This document shows positions 52,048 through 61,307 of a DNA stretch of 64,000 bases, piece by piece (position 1 is the stretch's first letter; the number at the start of each line of letters is the position of its first letter). Made by a program: the position numbers and the translations under genes. The notes below the pieces were generated by a model. The model did not search any database, was not told the DNA's origin, and saw nothing but the letters and a program-made list of their open reading frames with translations. Source of the DNA: Acidobacteriaceae bacterium (GTDB lineage Bacteria > Acidobacteriota > Terriglobia > Terriglobales > Acidobacteriaceae); assembly GCA_028283625.1 (NCBI GenBank), contig JAPWKG010000024.1:153770-217769 (forward strand), given 5' to 3'.

Positions 52048-53073
52048 TTATCCTGAGACGTTTGCCTCTAGTTCCAGAAACGCTGCCCACACCGGGTCTT
52101 CGATGGCGACACCTTGCTGTAGGTTCTCTTCGCGGATGCGGAGCACGCTTTCCCCCGGATAGCGCGGCTTGTCGCTCTCGGAAAGGGGTGCGACACTGTG
52201 CAGGCTGTCGATTGCGCGTGCCGTGATGGAATCCAGTTCCGTAAAGCTGCTGACAGCTCCAGGAGATACGGCGAGAAAGATCTGCGAGACACCGGTTTCG
52301 TCCTTCGCGGTGCGTCCCAGGTCCGAGGTGATCTTGCCACCGGAAAGCATTCCTGCGAGCGCATCGAGCACAAAGCTGAGCCCGGAGCCCTTCCAGAGTC
52401 CGATCGGCAACGCGCGATACGTCTTCTGGATGGCGGCCGGATCGGTGGTCATCCTGCCTTCTTCGTCGAACCCGCCGGGGAAGGGGAGTTGCTGGCCATT
52501 GCGTTGGTACTTTTCCAGCGTGCCGTAGGAAAACTGGCTCATGGCAAAGTCCAGCACGATATGGCGTCCGTCCCCCCGCGGTACCGCAAAGACGAGCGGA
52601 TTGTTGCCGAGTGCGGGTTGGGCTGAGCCCCAGGGCGGCAGGTTGGCGATGGTATTGGTCCAGCAGAGCGCAGCGCAGCCTTGTTCTGCTGCGAGCCAGC
52701 CATAGGTGCCGGCACGTTGCCAGTGCGAGCTGCGCGCCATGGCTACACAGCCGACCCCGTGCTCAAGGGCAAGCGCGCAGGCGCGGGACATCGCCGCATA
52801 GGCTGCCAGATTCCCCGGCCCGTAATGGCCGTCCCAGCGTTCCAGCGAGCCGAAGCTTGCAACGGTGGTCGGGCTGGCTTTCAGGTCGATGGCTCCTTCA
52901 CGCGCCATTGCGAGAAAGCGTGGCAGGCGCGCGATGCCGTGCGTCCTGACACCATCGCGGTCTGTGCCAGCGGTGAGCTCGCCGGAAAGAGCTGCCCGTT
53001 GTGGGTCCATACCTGAGCGCGTCAGTACAGCGGTGACGCGCGCCTTCAGTTCATCAAAGGGAATTCGCACCAT
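52048..53073 (-). CDS. Ldh_2 family malate/lactate/sulfolactate-type dehydrogenase
   Basis: The 341-residue oxidoreductase belongs to the YlbC/YiaK group: HGIARLPRFL, GVGCVAMARSSHWQRAGTY (catalytic-His region), GNNPLVFAVPRGDG and DFAMSQFSYGTLEKY. Members reduce 2-oxoacids with NAD(P)H (malate, sulfolactate, ureidoglycolate, 2,3-diketogulonate). The exact substrate cannot be told here. ATG 53073 is used; the frame extends to 53196 without a better signal. It is divergent from the metallophosphoesterase. Confidence 0.9.
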   Translation of the reverse strand: MVRIPFDELKARVTAVLTRSGMDPQRAALSGELTAGTDRDGVRTHGIARLPRFLAMAREGAIDLKASPTTVASFGSLERWDGHYGPGNLAAYAAMSRACALALEHGVGCVAMARSSHWQRAGTYGWLAAEQGCAALCWTNTIANLPPWGSAQPALGNNPLVFAVPRGDGRHIVLDFAMSQFSYGTLEKYQRNGQQLPFPGGFDEEGRMTTDPAAIQKTYRALPIGLWKGSGLSFVLDALAGMLSGGKITSDLGRTAKDETGVSQIFLAVSPGAVSSFTELDSITARAIDSLHSVAPLSESDKPRYPGESVLRIREENLQQGVAIEDPVWAAFLELEANVSG

Positions 53074-53110
53074 GTGTCGAGGGTAATGCCCCTGGCCGAT
53101 ACAGTATCGT

Positions 53111-54541
53111 ATGGGCTCTTTCCTGAGGCTTTGCCTGTTCGTGTTGCTCGGTGTCGTTGCCGCGCTTCCGGCCGCGGCGCAAACCGCGCCGGTCATGATG
53201 CTTTCTGATATTCACTTCGACCCGTTTCGCGATCCCGGCCGCTTTACGCAACTGGCGGCGGCGCCGGCTGAACGATGGGAGGCCATTCTCTCCGCTCCCG
53301 CCGCCGCTGCACAGCAAAGCGCGCTCGATAAGCTGCTTGCCGCCTGCCCCGCCCGGGGTGTCGATACGGATTGGCCGCTCTTTGCGGCATCGTTGCAAGC
53401 CGAGCGCGCAAGAATGCCTCATCCGGCCTTTATCACGGTCAGCGGTGACCTCATGGCGCATCAGTTCGAGTGCCGGTATCGCGCTCTCGGGGGCAAGCCG
53501 GAGGCATACGCTGCCTTTGCGGCAAAGACGGTGGCCTTCGTTGCGGGCAGGCTGCGGCAGAGTTTTCCCGGCGTGCCGCTGTACATCGCGCTGGGCAATA
53601 ACGATTCCGGTTGTGGCGACTATCGCGAAGATCCGGAGAGCGTGTTTCTGCAGCGCAGCGCAGCCAGTCTGGGTGAGCTAACCGGACGGCAGGCCGCACA
53701 GGTGCGCCATGAGGCGTCGCGGTTGGGAGATTGGAGCGTGGAGCTGCCTGCGCCGTTTTCACATGCGCGGCTGATTGTGCTGCAGGATATCTTCGCTTCC
53801 TCTCACTACAAAACCTGCGCGAATGAAGACGACAGCACCGCTGCGGCCGAGCAGAACAACTGGTTGCGCGATCAACTGCAGAAGGCCCGCAAGCAGAAGC
53901 AGAACGTTTGGGTGATGGCGCATGTGCCGCCCGGCGTCGATCTTTACGCCACCGTGGCCCATGCGCGAGATGTTTGCGCCGGCCAGCAACCCATCCTGTT
54001 TGAAAGCTCGTCTGCGATGGAGCAGACGCTGGAAGCGTTTCACGACGTGATTCGGCTTGGTGTCTTCGGGCACACGCATATGGACGAGATTCGTGTGATT
54101 GGCCAGTCCCCGCAGACGGTCGTGATCAAGGTCGTACCCTCCATCTCGCCCATCAATGGCAACCTGCCTTCCTTCACGGTGGCGCAGGTGGAAACAGCGA
54201 CCGCTACGCTCAAGGATTATGCCGTTTATGCCGCTGCGAATCCGGAAGGCAGCGGCCGCTGGGAGCAGGAGTATCGTTTCTCGGAGAGTTTCCATCAGCC
54301 CGAGTTCACGGCGGCAACCGCAGAGCCGTTGCTGAAGGGGTTTCTAGAGGATAAAGAGAGTAAGTCGCCGGAAACCCTGGCGTATCAGCAGCACTTCTTT
54401 TCCGGTCCCGGCGGCAAGCACGCGTTGCTGTTGCGTCTGGCGTGGCCGCAGTACGTGTGCTCCGTGCGCTACCCGGAGCAGGACGAGTTCCGCCGCTGTG
54501 CCTGTGGAGCAGAGGCAAAAAGCAAATCAAAAAGCAAATAG
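53111..54541 (+). CDS. Secreted acid-sphingomyelinase-like metallophosphoesterase
   Basis: The 476-residue protein has a signal peptide (ends LPAAAQ) and the dinuclear-metal motifs of calcineurin-like enzymes in order: LSDIHFDP, VSGDLMAHQ, LGNNDSG, MAHVPPG and FGHTHMDE. The size, the Cys-rich insertion and the ends fit the acid sphingomyelinase / exported phosphodiesterase group. It would cleave phosphodiesters outside the cytoplasm. The C-terminus is Lys/Ser-rich (AEAKSKSKSK). The divergent Ldh_2 gene starts 37 bp upstream. Confidence 0.9.
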   Translation: MGSFLRLCLFVLLGVVAALPAAAQTAPVMMLSDIHFDPFRDPGRFTQLAAAPAERWEAILSAPAAAAQQSALDKLLAACPARGVDTDWPLFAASLQAERARMPHPAFITVSGDLMAHQFECRYRALGGKPEAYAAFAAKTVAFVAGRLRQSFPGVPLYIALGNNDSGCGDYREDPESVFLQRSAASLGELTGRQAAQVRHEASRLGDWSVELPAPFSHARLIVLQDIFASSHYKTCANEDDSTAAAEQNNWLRDQLQKARKQKQNVWVMAHVPPGVDLYATVAHARDVCAGQQPILFESSSAMEQTLEAFHDVIRLGVFGHTHMDEIRVIGQSPQTVVIKVVPSISPINGNLPSFTVAQVETATATLKDYAVYAAANPEGSGRWEQEYRFSESFHQPEFTAATAEPLLKGFLEDKESKSPETLAYQQHFFSGPGGKHALLLRLAWPQYVCSVRYPEQDEFRRCACGAEAKSKSKSK

Positions 54542-54626
54542 TGCTGTAGCCTGTTCGTCTGCCGCAAACTTTACCGTACAAGCCCGGCTGAAACGTAGCT
54601 CTGCCAGGCCGAAAGGATGTTTGGTC

Positions 54627-55082
54627 GTGGAGAAAGCACGTTACGAAGCCATGCTGCAGGTTGCGTTAGAAGAAGCGCGCCTGGGGTTGGAGGAGGGCGG
54701 TATCCCCATCGGGGCTGCGATCTTCCGCAAAGACGGGACCTTGGTCAGTCGCGGTCATAACCGGCGCGTGCAGGAGGGCGACCCCTCAATTCACGGTGAG
54801 ACCGATGCTTTTCGCAAGGCTGGCCGGCAACGTTCCTACTCTGACCTGATCATGGTGACGACACTTGAGCCGTGCTGGTACTGTTCCGGGCTGGCAAAGC
54901 AGTTCGGCTTCGGCACCGTTGTCGTGGGGGAGTCCAGAACCTTCCAGGGCGGTGGCTCCTGGCTGCGCGAACAAGGCATTGAGGTCATTGATCTTGAGAA
55001 CGAAGAATGTATCCGTCTGATGACCGAGTTCATTCGCGATCATCCAAAGCTCTGGAATGAGGATATCGGCGTCGACGAGTGA
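54627..55082 (+). CDS. Cytosine/nucleoside deaminase-like enzyme (yeast cytosine deaminase type)
   Basis: The ~151-residue protein has CDA-superfamily zinc motifs: PSIHGETDAF (His ligand, catalytic Glu) and LEPCWYCSGLAKQFG (two Cys ligands). The overall pattern (GGIPIGAAIFRKDGTLVSRGHN, VVVGESRTFQGGGSWL) matches yeast-type cytosine deaminase more than tRNA adenosine deaminase. It would convert cytosine to uracil. The start is GTG 54627, with AAAGGA nine bases upstream; the open frame reaches 54498 into the previous gene. It lies 45 bp upstream of ahcY. Confidence 0.88.
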   Translation: MEKARYEAMLQVALEEARLGLEEGGIPIGAAIFRKDGTLVSRGHNRRVQEGDPSIHGETDAFRKAGRQRSYSDLIMVTTLEPCWYCSGLAKQFGFGTVVVGESRTFQGGGSWLREQGIEVIDLENEECIRLMTEFIRDHPKLWNEDIGVDE

Positions 55083-55127
55083 CGCTGCTATCCTTGAGCC
55101 TGTACCGAATCAAGGAGTTTACCCCGT

Positions 55128-56555
55128 ATGCCTACCGCTGAACTTGTGCAGACGCTGCCCTACAAAGTTGCTGATATCTCGCTCGCTGACTGGGGCCGCA
55201 AAGAGCTCACCATCGCCGAGCATGAAATGCCCGGCCTCATGGCGATCCGCCGCAAGTATGCGCCGTCCAAGCCGCTCGCAGGCGTGCGCATTACGGGCTC
55301 GCTCCACATGACCATCCAGACCGGTGTGCTCATTGAGACGCTCGTCGCGCTCGGCGCCACCGTTCGCTGGGCATCGTGCAACATCTTCTCCACGCAGGAC
55401 CACGCCGCCGCCGCCATCGCCGCCGCAGGCGTTCCCGTCTTTGCCTGGAAGGGCGAGACGCTCGAAGAGTACTGGTGGTGCACCGATCAGGCTCTCCGCC
55501 ACGAAGGCGGCCTCGGTCCGCAGCTCGTCGTCGACGACGGCGGCGACGTCACGCTCCTCATCCACAAGGGTTACGAGCTCGAAGCTGGTGAGAAGGAGTG
55601 GGTCGACGCAGAAGCTCACTCGACGGAAGAGGCTGTCATCAAGAAGCTCCTCAAGGCCGTGCACGCAGAAGACGCGCAGCGCTGGCACAACACCGTGAAG
55701 GAGTGGCGCGGCGTCTCCGAAGAGACCACCACCGGCGTTCACCGCCTCTACAAAATGATGGAAGAGGGCAAGCTCCTCATCCCCGCCATCAACGTCAATG
55801 ACTCGGTCACCAAGTCGAAGTTCGACAACCTCTACGGTTGCCGCGAGTCGCTCGTGGACGGCATCAAGCGCGCCACCGACGTCATGGTTGCAGGCAAGGT
55901 TGCTGTCGTTTGCGGTTACGGCGATGTAGGCAAGGGAAGCGCTGCTTCGCTGCGTGGCCTCGGCGCTCGCGTCATCGTCACCGAGATCGATCCCATCAAC
56001 GCTCTGCAGGCCGCGATGGAAGGCTATGAAGTCACCACGCTCGAGGACACGCTCGGCCGCGGCGACATCTACGTCACCTGCACCGGCAACCTCGACATCA
56101 TCACGCTTGAGCACATGCGCAAGATGAAGGACCAGGCCATCGTCTGCAACATCGGCCACTTTGATAACGAAATCCAGATGGCCGAGCTCGAAGGCTCTGA
56201 CGCTGTGCGCTTGAACATCAAGCCGCAGGTCGATCAGTACACCTTCCCCGGCGGCCCGTCGATCTTCATCCTCGCCGAAGGCCGTCTCGTAAACCTCGGC
56301 TGCGCCACCGGCCACCCCTCGTTCGTCATGTCGAACAGCTTCGCGAACCAGACGCTCGCGCAGCTCGACCTCTGGAAGAACAAGGACACCTACAAGGTCG
56401 GCGTTTATGTACTGCCCAAGCACCTCGACGAAGAAGTAGCCCGTCTCCACCTCGAGAAGATCGGCGTGAAGCTCACGACGCTCTCGAAGAAGCAGGCCGA
56501 CTACCTCGGCGTCTCGCCGGATGGCCCGTACAAGGCCGAGCACTATCGCTACTAA
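55128..56555 (+). CDS. ahcY: Adenosylhomocysteinase (S-adenosylhomocysteine hydrolase)
   Basis: The 475-residue enzyme has substrate- and NAD-binding signatures [49 protein letters not shown] and [11 protein letters not shown], and the C-terminal [11 protein letters not shown]. It hydrolyses SAH to adenosine and homocysteine in the methyl cycle. AAGGAG lies upstream of the start. Codon use differs from its neighbours: 15 of its first 17 leucine codons are CTC, whereas adjacent genes use mostly CTG. No SAH riboswitch was recognised in the 45-base upstream gap. Confidence 0.97.
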   Translation: MPTAELVQTLPYKVADISLADWGRKELTIAEHEMPGLMAIRRKYAPSKPLAGVRITGSLHMTIQTGVLIETLVALGATVRWASCNIFSTQDHAAAAIAAAGVPVFAWKGETLEEYWWCTDQALRHEGGLGPQLVVDDGGDVTLLIHKGYELEAGEKEWVDAEAHSTEEAVIKKLLKAVHAEDAQRWHNTVKEWRGVSEETTTGVHRLYKMMEEGKLLIPAINVNDSVTKSKFDNLYGCRESLVDGIKRATDVMVAGKVAVVCGYGDVGKGSAASLRGLGARVIVTEIDPINALQAAMEGYEVTTLEDTLGRGDIYVTCTGNLDIITLEHMRKMKDQAIVCNIGHFDNEIQMAELEGSDAVRLNIKPQVDQYTFPGGPSIFILAEGRLVNLGCATGHPSFVMSNSFANQTLAQLDLWKNKDTYKVGVYVLPKHLDEEVARLHLEKIGVKLTTLSKKQADYLGVSPDGPYKAEHYRY

Positions 56556-56571
56556 GCAATCAGAACACCTC

Positions 56572-56611
56572 AAAACACGAAGGCCGCCCCTCGGGGCGGC
56601 CTTCGTGTTTT
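56572..56611. terminator. Bidirectional terminator between ahcY and the DUF4397 gene
   Basis: Complementary 19-base arms (56572-56590 with 56593-56611) with A-rich and T-rich ends; the loop opens the central C/G pairs. It lies between two convergent genes and can act in both directions. Confidence 0.9.
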
Positions 56612-56629
56612 GCCTTTTGCGGAACAGTG

Positions 56630-57373
56630 CTAATCGAAGTCGTTCATCGTGATCGCCTGAATAGGCTGCGCCGTGGAAAGCTTATTGTCATAGAGCACAA
56701 CGGTGCGAACCTCACCCGCTTCATAGCTCACCACGGAGCCTGAGTATGAGGCGATGGTGGTGGAGATCGGCACAGTACCGGTTGGTAGGATCTCGAGCGT
56801 ATAGCTTCCGGAAGGTACCGTCAGGTAGCCACTGTTTCCGCTGAAGGTCAGGCCGGTATAGAGCGCGTTCGTGGTGGTGAGCGAGCCGCTCTGCGGCACC
56901 ATGTAAATGTCGACTGCGCCTACAGAGCTTGACTGGTCCAGCAGACGAATGCTGATTGAACCAGAAGGTGCGGCGGTAGTCTGATCGGTGTACGAGCTCA
57001 ACTGCAGGTTGGCAAGGCTATTGCCTGCCAGAATCGTATAGCGCGTGCCACTCTTGACCGTAAGGCTGGAGGAAGCCAGTGCCTGGCTGTCGCTGCCCGA
57101 TGAGGCCACGGACACCGTGTATGTGCCGCTGCTTACGCCCAGATAGTTCTGCGTATAGCTGCTGTAGCCGAAGTTGTAGACCTCGACGTTTTTATTCAGC
57201 AGGAAGTCCAGTCCCGGCGCATCCGGGCTGACGTCGACAAAGCGAACGCCTGCGGATTGGGCGGCTGTACTCTGAATGCTCTGGCAGCCTGTAAGGCTGA
57301 GCGCGCAGGCTGCTGCCGCGATCAGGCGGAGCGCATGGGTGCGAATTGTCAGCGATGGGGCCAGCATGGTCAT
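56630..57373 (-). CDS. DUF4397 lipoprotein
   Basis: The 247-residue protein has a lipoprotein signal (AAAACALSLTGC) and two DUF4397-type beta-sandwich units (VRFVDVSPDAPGLDFLLNKN and ISIRLLDQSSSVGAVDIYMV). It is Ser/Thr/Tyr-rich. The family is of unknown function and sits at the surface or outer membrane. The start is ATG 57373 or ATG 57367; neither has an SD. Confidence 0.88.
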   Translation of the reverse strand: MTMLAPSLTIRTHALRLIAAAACALSLTGCQSIQSTAAQSAGVRFVDVSPDAPGLDFLLNKNVEVYNFGYSSYTQNYLGVSSGTYTVSVASSGSDSQALASSSLTVKSGTRYTILAGNSLANLQLSSYTDQTTAAPSGSISIRLLDQSSSVGAVDIYMVPQSGSLTTTNALYTGLTFSGNSGYLTVPSGSYTLEILPTGTVPISTTIASYSGSVVSYEAGEVRTVVLYDNKLSTAQPIQAITMNDFD

Positions 57374-57513
57374 CTTAAAAAACTGCTCAGGCGACCGTGC
57401 GGTCAGGCCCGTTCAGGAGGCTTTCCCCAATGTACCCGATTTAGCCCCGATCTCCGAGTCCTTATCGTCACCTTCCAGCGATGATCGGTGCAGAACAGGG
57501 CATTTCTGCAAGC

Positions 57514-57565
57514 AAAAAAATCAGCCCTGTGGTCGGCGAGAGGTCTCAGCACGCACCACAGGGCT
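57514..57565 (-). terminator. Rho-independent terminator for the comEA-like gene (minus strand)
   Basis: An 11-bp stem (57523-57533 with 57555-57565) with a 21-base loop; read on the minus strand it is followed by seven T after three bases (GAT). It ends the GH57 - ABC ATPase - ComEA group. Confidence 0.8.
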
Positions 57566-57629
57566 AGCTCTTGTTTGCTGCGGAACGAATACTACTCCAG
57601 CGAAAGAACGTTTGGCATCTTTTCACGCA

Positions 57630-57908
57630 CTATTTTTTTGCACCAGTGGGAGTGCGGTGTGCGATGACCAGGTCTTTGATGCGGTCGTACTCGGCTTGCG
57701 GGAGAATTCCTTTTGTTATGAGCTGGTTGCGCGCGATGTACGGGCGTGCATTGAGCACGCGGCGCACGTACTCTCTTCCCATACCGGGAAGGGAGGCCAG
57801 TTGTGCTGCGGTGGCAGTATTCAGATCGAGCTTGCCGACGCCGCCGGCGGATTCGGGCGCAGGTTGCTGCGGCAATAGAGCCAGTAGCAAAACCGCTGCA
57901 CCGAGCAT
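57630..57908 (-). CDS. ComEA-like helix-hairpin-helix protein, exported
   Basis: The 92-residue protein has an N-terminal hydrophobic signal (MLGAAVLLLALLPQQ) and an HhH DNA-binding domain (KLDLNTATAAQLASLPGMGREYVRRVLNAR). ComEA-type proteins bind DNA in the periplasm during uptake. It starts 11 bases after the ABC ATPase stop and is probably cotranscribed with it. No other competence gene is visible, so the competence role is inferred from the domain only. Confidence 0.85.
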   Translation of the reverse strand: MLGAAVLLLALLPQQPAPESAGGVGKLDLNTATAAQLASLPGMGREYVRRVLNARPYIARNQLITKGILPQAEYDRIKDLVIAHRTPTGAKK

Positions 57909-57919
57909 AAGGGGAGCGC

Positions 57920-58630
57920 TTACTCCTTGCAGCGGCTGCCGGCGGTAATGCCGGTGATAAGGCCGTCGCGCATGGTGATGATCCGGTCGGCAATCTGCGC
58001 GGCTTCCGGGTTGTGCGTAATCATCATCACGGTTTGCTTCAGCTCGCGGCTGGAGGAGCGCAGCATCTGCAGCACGCGTTCGCTGTTCTCACTGTCGAGA
58101 TTGCCTGTCGGCTCATCGGCCAGCACGATCGCCGGGCGTGTGATCAGCGCACGCGCAATGGCGACACGCTGCTGCTGGCCGCCGGAGAGCTCATTCGGAC
58201 GATGGTCGAGGCGATCTTCCAGGCTCAGCAGCTCGGCCAGATGATTGAGCAGCGACTTGTCAAACGGCTTGCCGGTAGCTGCGATGGTATGCGCCAGCTC
58301 GATATTGTCATACGCCGAGATGGTGGGCAGCAGGTTGAAGCGCTGGAAGATAAAGCCGATGTGCGCGCGTCGCAGTCTGGTGCGTTCGGGGTCAGAGAGC
58401 TTGGAGATGTCCTGCCCCTGGATGCGCAGGGTGCCGCTGGTTGGGGCTGTCAGGCCGCCGAGAATGTAAAAGAGGGTCGACTTTCCCGATCCCGACGGGC
58501 CAACGATGGCGACAAATTCGCCGCGTTCCACGCTGAAGGTGGCATCGCGCAGAGCTGCGACTTCCAACTTGCCGGAGCGATAGGTTTTACCGAGGTGCGA
58601 GGCTTCAATGATGGGGCTGGAGGTCGTCAT
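57920..58630 (-). CDS. MacB/LolD-type ABC transporter ATPase (no permease nearby)
   Basis: A 236-residue ATPase with Walker A VGPSGSGKSTLFYIL, Q-loop FIFQRFNLLPTISAYDN, signature LSGGQQQRVAIARAL, Walker B AIVLADEPTGNLD and the H-loop His in MMITHNPEA. This pattern is typical of the LolD/MacB/FtsE group, which works with FtsX-like permeases. None lies beside it: the GH57 gene is upstream and the ComEA-like gene downstream. Its permease must be encoded elsewhere. Confidence 0.93.
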   Translation of the reverse strand: MTTSSPIIEASHLGKTYRSGKLEVAALRDATFSVERGEFVAIVGPSGSGKSTLFYILGGLTAPTSGTLRIQGQDISKLSDPERTRLRRAHIGFIFQRFNLLPTISAYDNIELAHTIAATGKPFDKSLLNHLAELLSLEDRLDHRPNELSGGQQQRVAIARALITRPAIVLADEPTGNLDSENSERVLQMLRSSSRELKQTVMMITHNPEAAQIADRIITMRDGLITGITAGSRCKE

Positions 58631-58693
58631 AACGCTCTGGACAGTGTACCGAAGGCCGAGGGAAGCTTCTCCCCGGCCGCCACGGAATTACGG

Positions 58694-61255
58694 TTAGAAG
58701 AGGGAAACGCCGGCCTCTACGACCAGCTCGTCTACAGCAATATTGAGCGCCAGCCCGAGTTTGCAGAAGCCTTCATGCCACTCCTTGCTCCAGGAGCGGC
58801 TGCTCTCATGGCGCAGCATGTCATGCCAGATGTTCTGCGCCTGCCACAGGCTTACCTCCATGGGCAGACCATGCAGGCTTTCGGCCAGCGTAAGGGTTTC
58901 GTTCAGCACGCTGAGCGTGCCTGCGGTGGCTGCTTCTTCGAGTGCCCCCATCGCGCGTTTCATACGGCGGTCTGCGGTATAAGCCAGCAGGCCGCTGTCC
59001 AGCGCCACGTGGTCGAGCGCCGCACGCCGCACCAGTCGTGCCACCTCTGCGGTGTCGTAGATCTCGGCGTCCAGCGCGCGCCGCAGAGCCGCATTGATGG
59101 CAAAGCCTGCGGTGAGCGCCAGGGCCGGAGGCGGGGTCATGTTGGACTCGACCAGGAAGTGCAGCAGCGTGGCGTGTTCTTCGTAAATGCGCGCCAGCGA
59201 GCCTTCCACCTCTCCCATTGTCTGATCGAGAATGATCTTTAGAATGCGATGTTGTTCGTCGGCAAAGAGAGAGGTCAGCGAGTACAGCGTGCCGCCAAAG
59301 TGCTTGTCGATCAAGCGGATCAGATCCGGAATGTTGGCGCGCGCAATGGCGGTGCGGGCCTGCTCGCCGAACTCCAGCCACGCCGGTTCGTCCTCGGGCA
59401 GATAGCGGCGCACGGCGGCGGAAAGATTTTGATCGCCCAGATGCAGTACGGCGAAGCAGACCTCTTCGGTCTCTTCCGTGATGCGGGACTTCAGCGCCGC
59501 GCGGCCCAGCGCGAAGCGTCCACGACCTGAGGCCAGGACGTCGAAGCTCTTCCTCTGGACGTCGAAGCAGAAAAGCTCGCTGGAGTCGGGGTAGCTGCGG
59601 AACATGGAGCTGATGGCGTAGTGTGCCCCCACATGCTCCAGGTCCAGGCGGCCTCCGCTGACGAAGCGGCGATACACCTCGGCTCCGTTGCGCATCTCCG
59701 CAAGGTTGGACAGAGCGTGTTCGAGCAGCGCCACAAACTCCCGCTCGATCTGCTTTCCGGGCTCACCAAAAAGCTTTTCCGCAAGCTGGAGTACGCGGCC
59801 GGCGTAAGCGATGATCTGCACGGTTTCAATGCCGGAGATCTCGTCGAAGAACCAGCCGCAGCTGGTGTACATCAACTGTGTGTAACGCTCCAGCTCCAGT
59901 AGCTCAAACGCGGTGACGCGTTCTGCCTCGGAGAGCTCATGCGTCGCGTGTTCGGCAAAGAAGCGATCGATGTTTTCCGCGGAGCGGTAGAGAACGACGT
60001 GAATGTAGGCATCGCGCGCCTCCCACAGGTTCTTCAACAGCGGACGGGCGATCTCTTCGGCGAGCGGCGCCGTGCGGTCGCGTACCAGATCCAGCGCAGA
60101 GCGTAACGGCGCTCGCCACTTCTGGTTCCACCCCGGCTTGCCGCCGTTGCAGCCGCAGTCCGAGCGCCAGCGTTCAATGCCGTGCGCGCAGGACCATGAA
60201 GAGTTGTCCACCACCTCGGCCTCCCACTCCGGCGGGAACATTGCCAGAAACTCACCGTAGTTGGTCGGTGTCGCCAGCTGGTTTTTTTCGATCCAGTGCA
60301 TGGCATAGCTCAGGGCCATCTCGCCGTGGCGGTGGTGGTGGCCGTAGCTCTCGCCGTCTGTGGCAACGTGCGCAAGCTGCGGTGTGGAGCGAGGCTTGTC
60401 TTTATCGATACCTGTGAGCAGGCGGCGCGCAAACTCCTCTCCGGAGTTCAGCAGGCCTTCAAAGGCAATCGCGCGAGAGTTCGGCCCGTTATAGAAGAAG
60501 ACGGCGATCTCGCGGCCTCCATCGAGCTTGACCATGTAGGGGCGCGTTGCGTCGACGCTGGAGTCGGGTGTTTCTGTCCAGCCCATCCAGTCGGCATCGT
60601 CCAGCGCTTCGGTCTGCTGCGCGGGCTTTACATGCAGCGGGCGGATGCGTGCGCACTGATGGGGCGCGAGCACGGTAAAGCGGATGCCCTCCTGCGCCAT
60701 CAGGTCCAGCACGCGGCGATTGACTGCAGTTTCTGCCAGCCACATGCCTTCGGGTTTACGGCCGAAGCGGTACACAAAGTCCGCGATGCCCCAGCGGATC
60801 TGGGTGCGGGCGTCGCGGTCATTGGCCAGCGGCATAATGATGTGGTTGAAGACCTGAGCCATCGCCGAGCCATGGCCGGAGAAGCGCTCGGCAGAGGCTT
60901 TATCGGCGTCCAGGATCATGCGATACGTGCGTGGCGCGTAGTCCTCCAGCCAGGAGAGCAGCGTAGGCCCGAAGTTGAAGCTCATGCGCGAATAGTTGTT
61001 CACAATGCGCATAATCTGGCCGTGCTCGTTCTGGATGCGAGAGGCGCCGTTCGGTGCGTAGCACTCGGCGGTAATGCGGTCGTTCCAGTCGTGGTACGGT
61101 GCAGCGGACTCCTGCACCTCGACGGTTTCGAGCCACGCATTTTCACGCGGCGGCTGGTAAAAGTGACCGTGGACGCAGACGTAGTGCTGCTGAACGTCGG
61201 GACGCGGAGTCTGCGTGCCGGTACTCCGGTGCGCGGATTTAGTCGCTCTCGGCAT
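58694..61255 (-). CDS. GH57-type glycoside hydrolase / DUF3536 protein
   Basis: The 853-residue cytoplasmic protein has GH57 N-terminal motifs (YVCVHGHFYQPPRE, then GMWLAETAVNRRVL around the expected nucleophile Glu, and VATDGESYGHHHRHGEM with the second acid) and a C-terminal DUF3536-type helical region. GH57 enzymes act on alpha-glucans (amylases, branching enzymes or glucanotransferases). The exact activity is unknown. ATG 61255 is used; the frame opens at 61282. The ABC ATPase starts 64 bp downstream. Confidence 0.88.
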   Translation of the reverse strand: MPRATKSAHRSTGTQTPRPDVQQHYVCVHGHFYQPPRENAWLETVEVQESAAPYHDWNDRITAECYAPNGASRIQNEHGQIMRIVNNYSRMSFNFGPTLLSWLEDYAPRTYRMILDADKASAERFSGHGSAMAQVFNHIIMPLANDRDARTQIRWGIADFVYRFGRKPEGMWLAETAVNRRVLDLMAQEGIRFTVLAPHQCARIRPLHVKPAQQTEALDDADWMGWTETPDSSVDATRPYMVKLDGGREIAVFFYNGPNSRAIAFEGLLNSGEEFARRLLTGIDKDKPRSTPQLAHVATDGESYGHHHRHGEMALSYAMHWIEKNQLATPTNYGEFLAMFPPEWEAEVVDNSSWSCAHGIERWRSDCGCNGGKPGWNQKWRAPLRSALDLVRDRTAPLAEEIARPLLKNLWEARDAYIHVVLYRSAENIDRFFAEHATHELSEAERVTAFELLELERYTQLMYTSCGWFFDEISGIETVQIIAYAGRVLQLAEKLFGEPGKQIEREFVALLEHALSNLAEMRNGAEVYRRFVSGGRLDLEHVGAHYAISSMFRSYPDSSELFCFDVQRKSFDVLASGRGRFALGRAALKSRITEETEEVCFAVLHLGDQNLSAAVRRYLPEDEPAWLEFGEQARTAIARANIPDLIRLIDKHFGGTLYSLTSLFADEQHRILKIILDQTMGEVEGSLARIYEEHATLLHFLVESNMTPPPALALTAGFAINAALRRALDAEIYDTAEVARLVRRAALDHVALDSGLLAYTADRRMKRAMGALEEAATAGTLSVLNETLTLAESLHGLPMEVSLWQAQNIWHDMLRHESSRSWSKEWHEGFCKLGLALNIAVDELVVEAGVSLF

Positions 61256-61307
61256 AGGGTTCAGGATACCGTTCCCGCCCACCTGAGGGATACCCCCAGC
61301 GGACGTT

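Noticed and set aside
55119..56573. Long minus-strand frame (484 residues) opposite ahcY
   Set aside because: It is an antisense shadow caused by the C-rich third positions of ahcY. It has no SD, no recognisable domain, and a Glu/Leu/Asp/Val-rich composition typical of reversed codons.
58013..59242. Plus-strand frame opposite the ABC ATPase and GH57 genes
   Set aside because: It crosses two confirmed minus-strand genes and their intergenic gap and has no recognisable domain.
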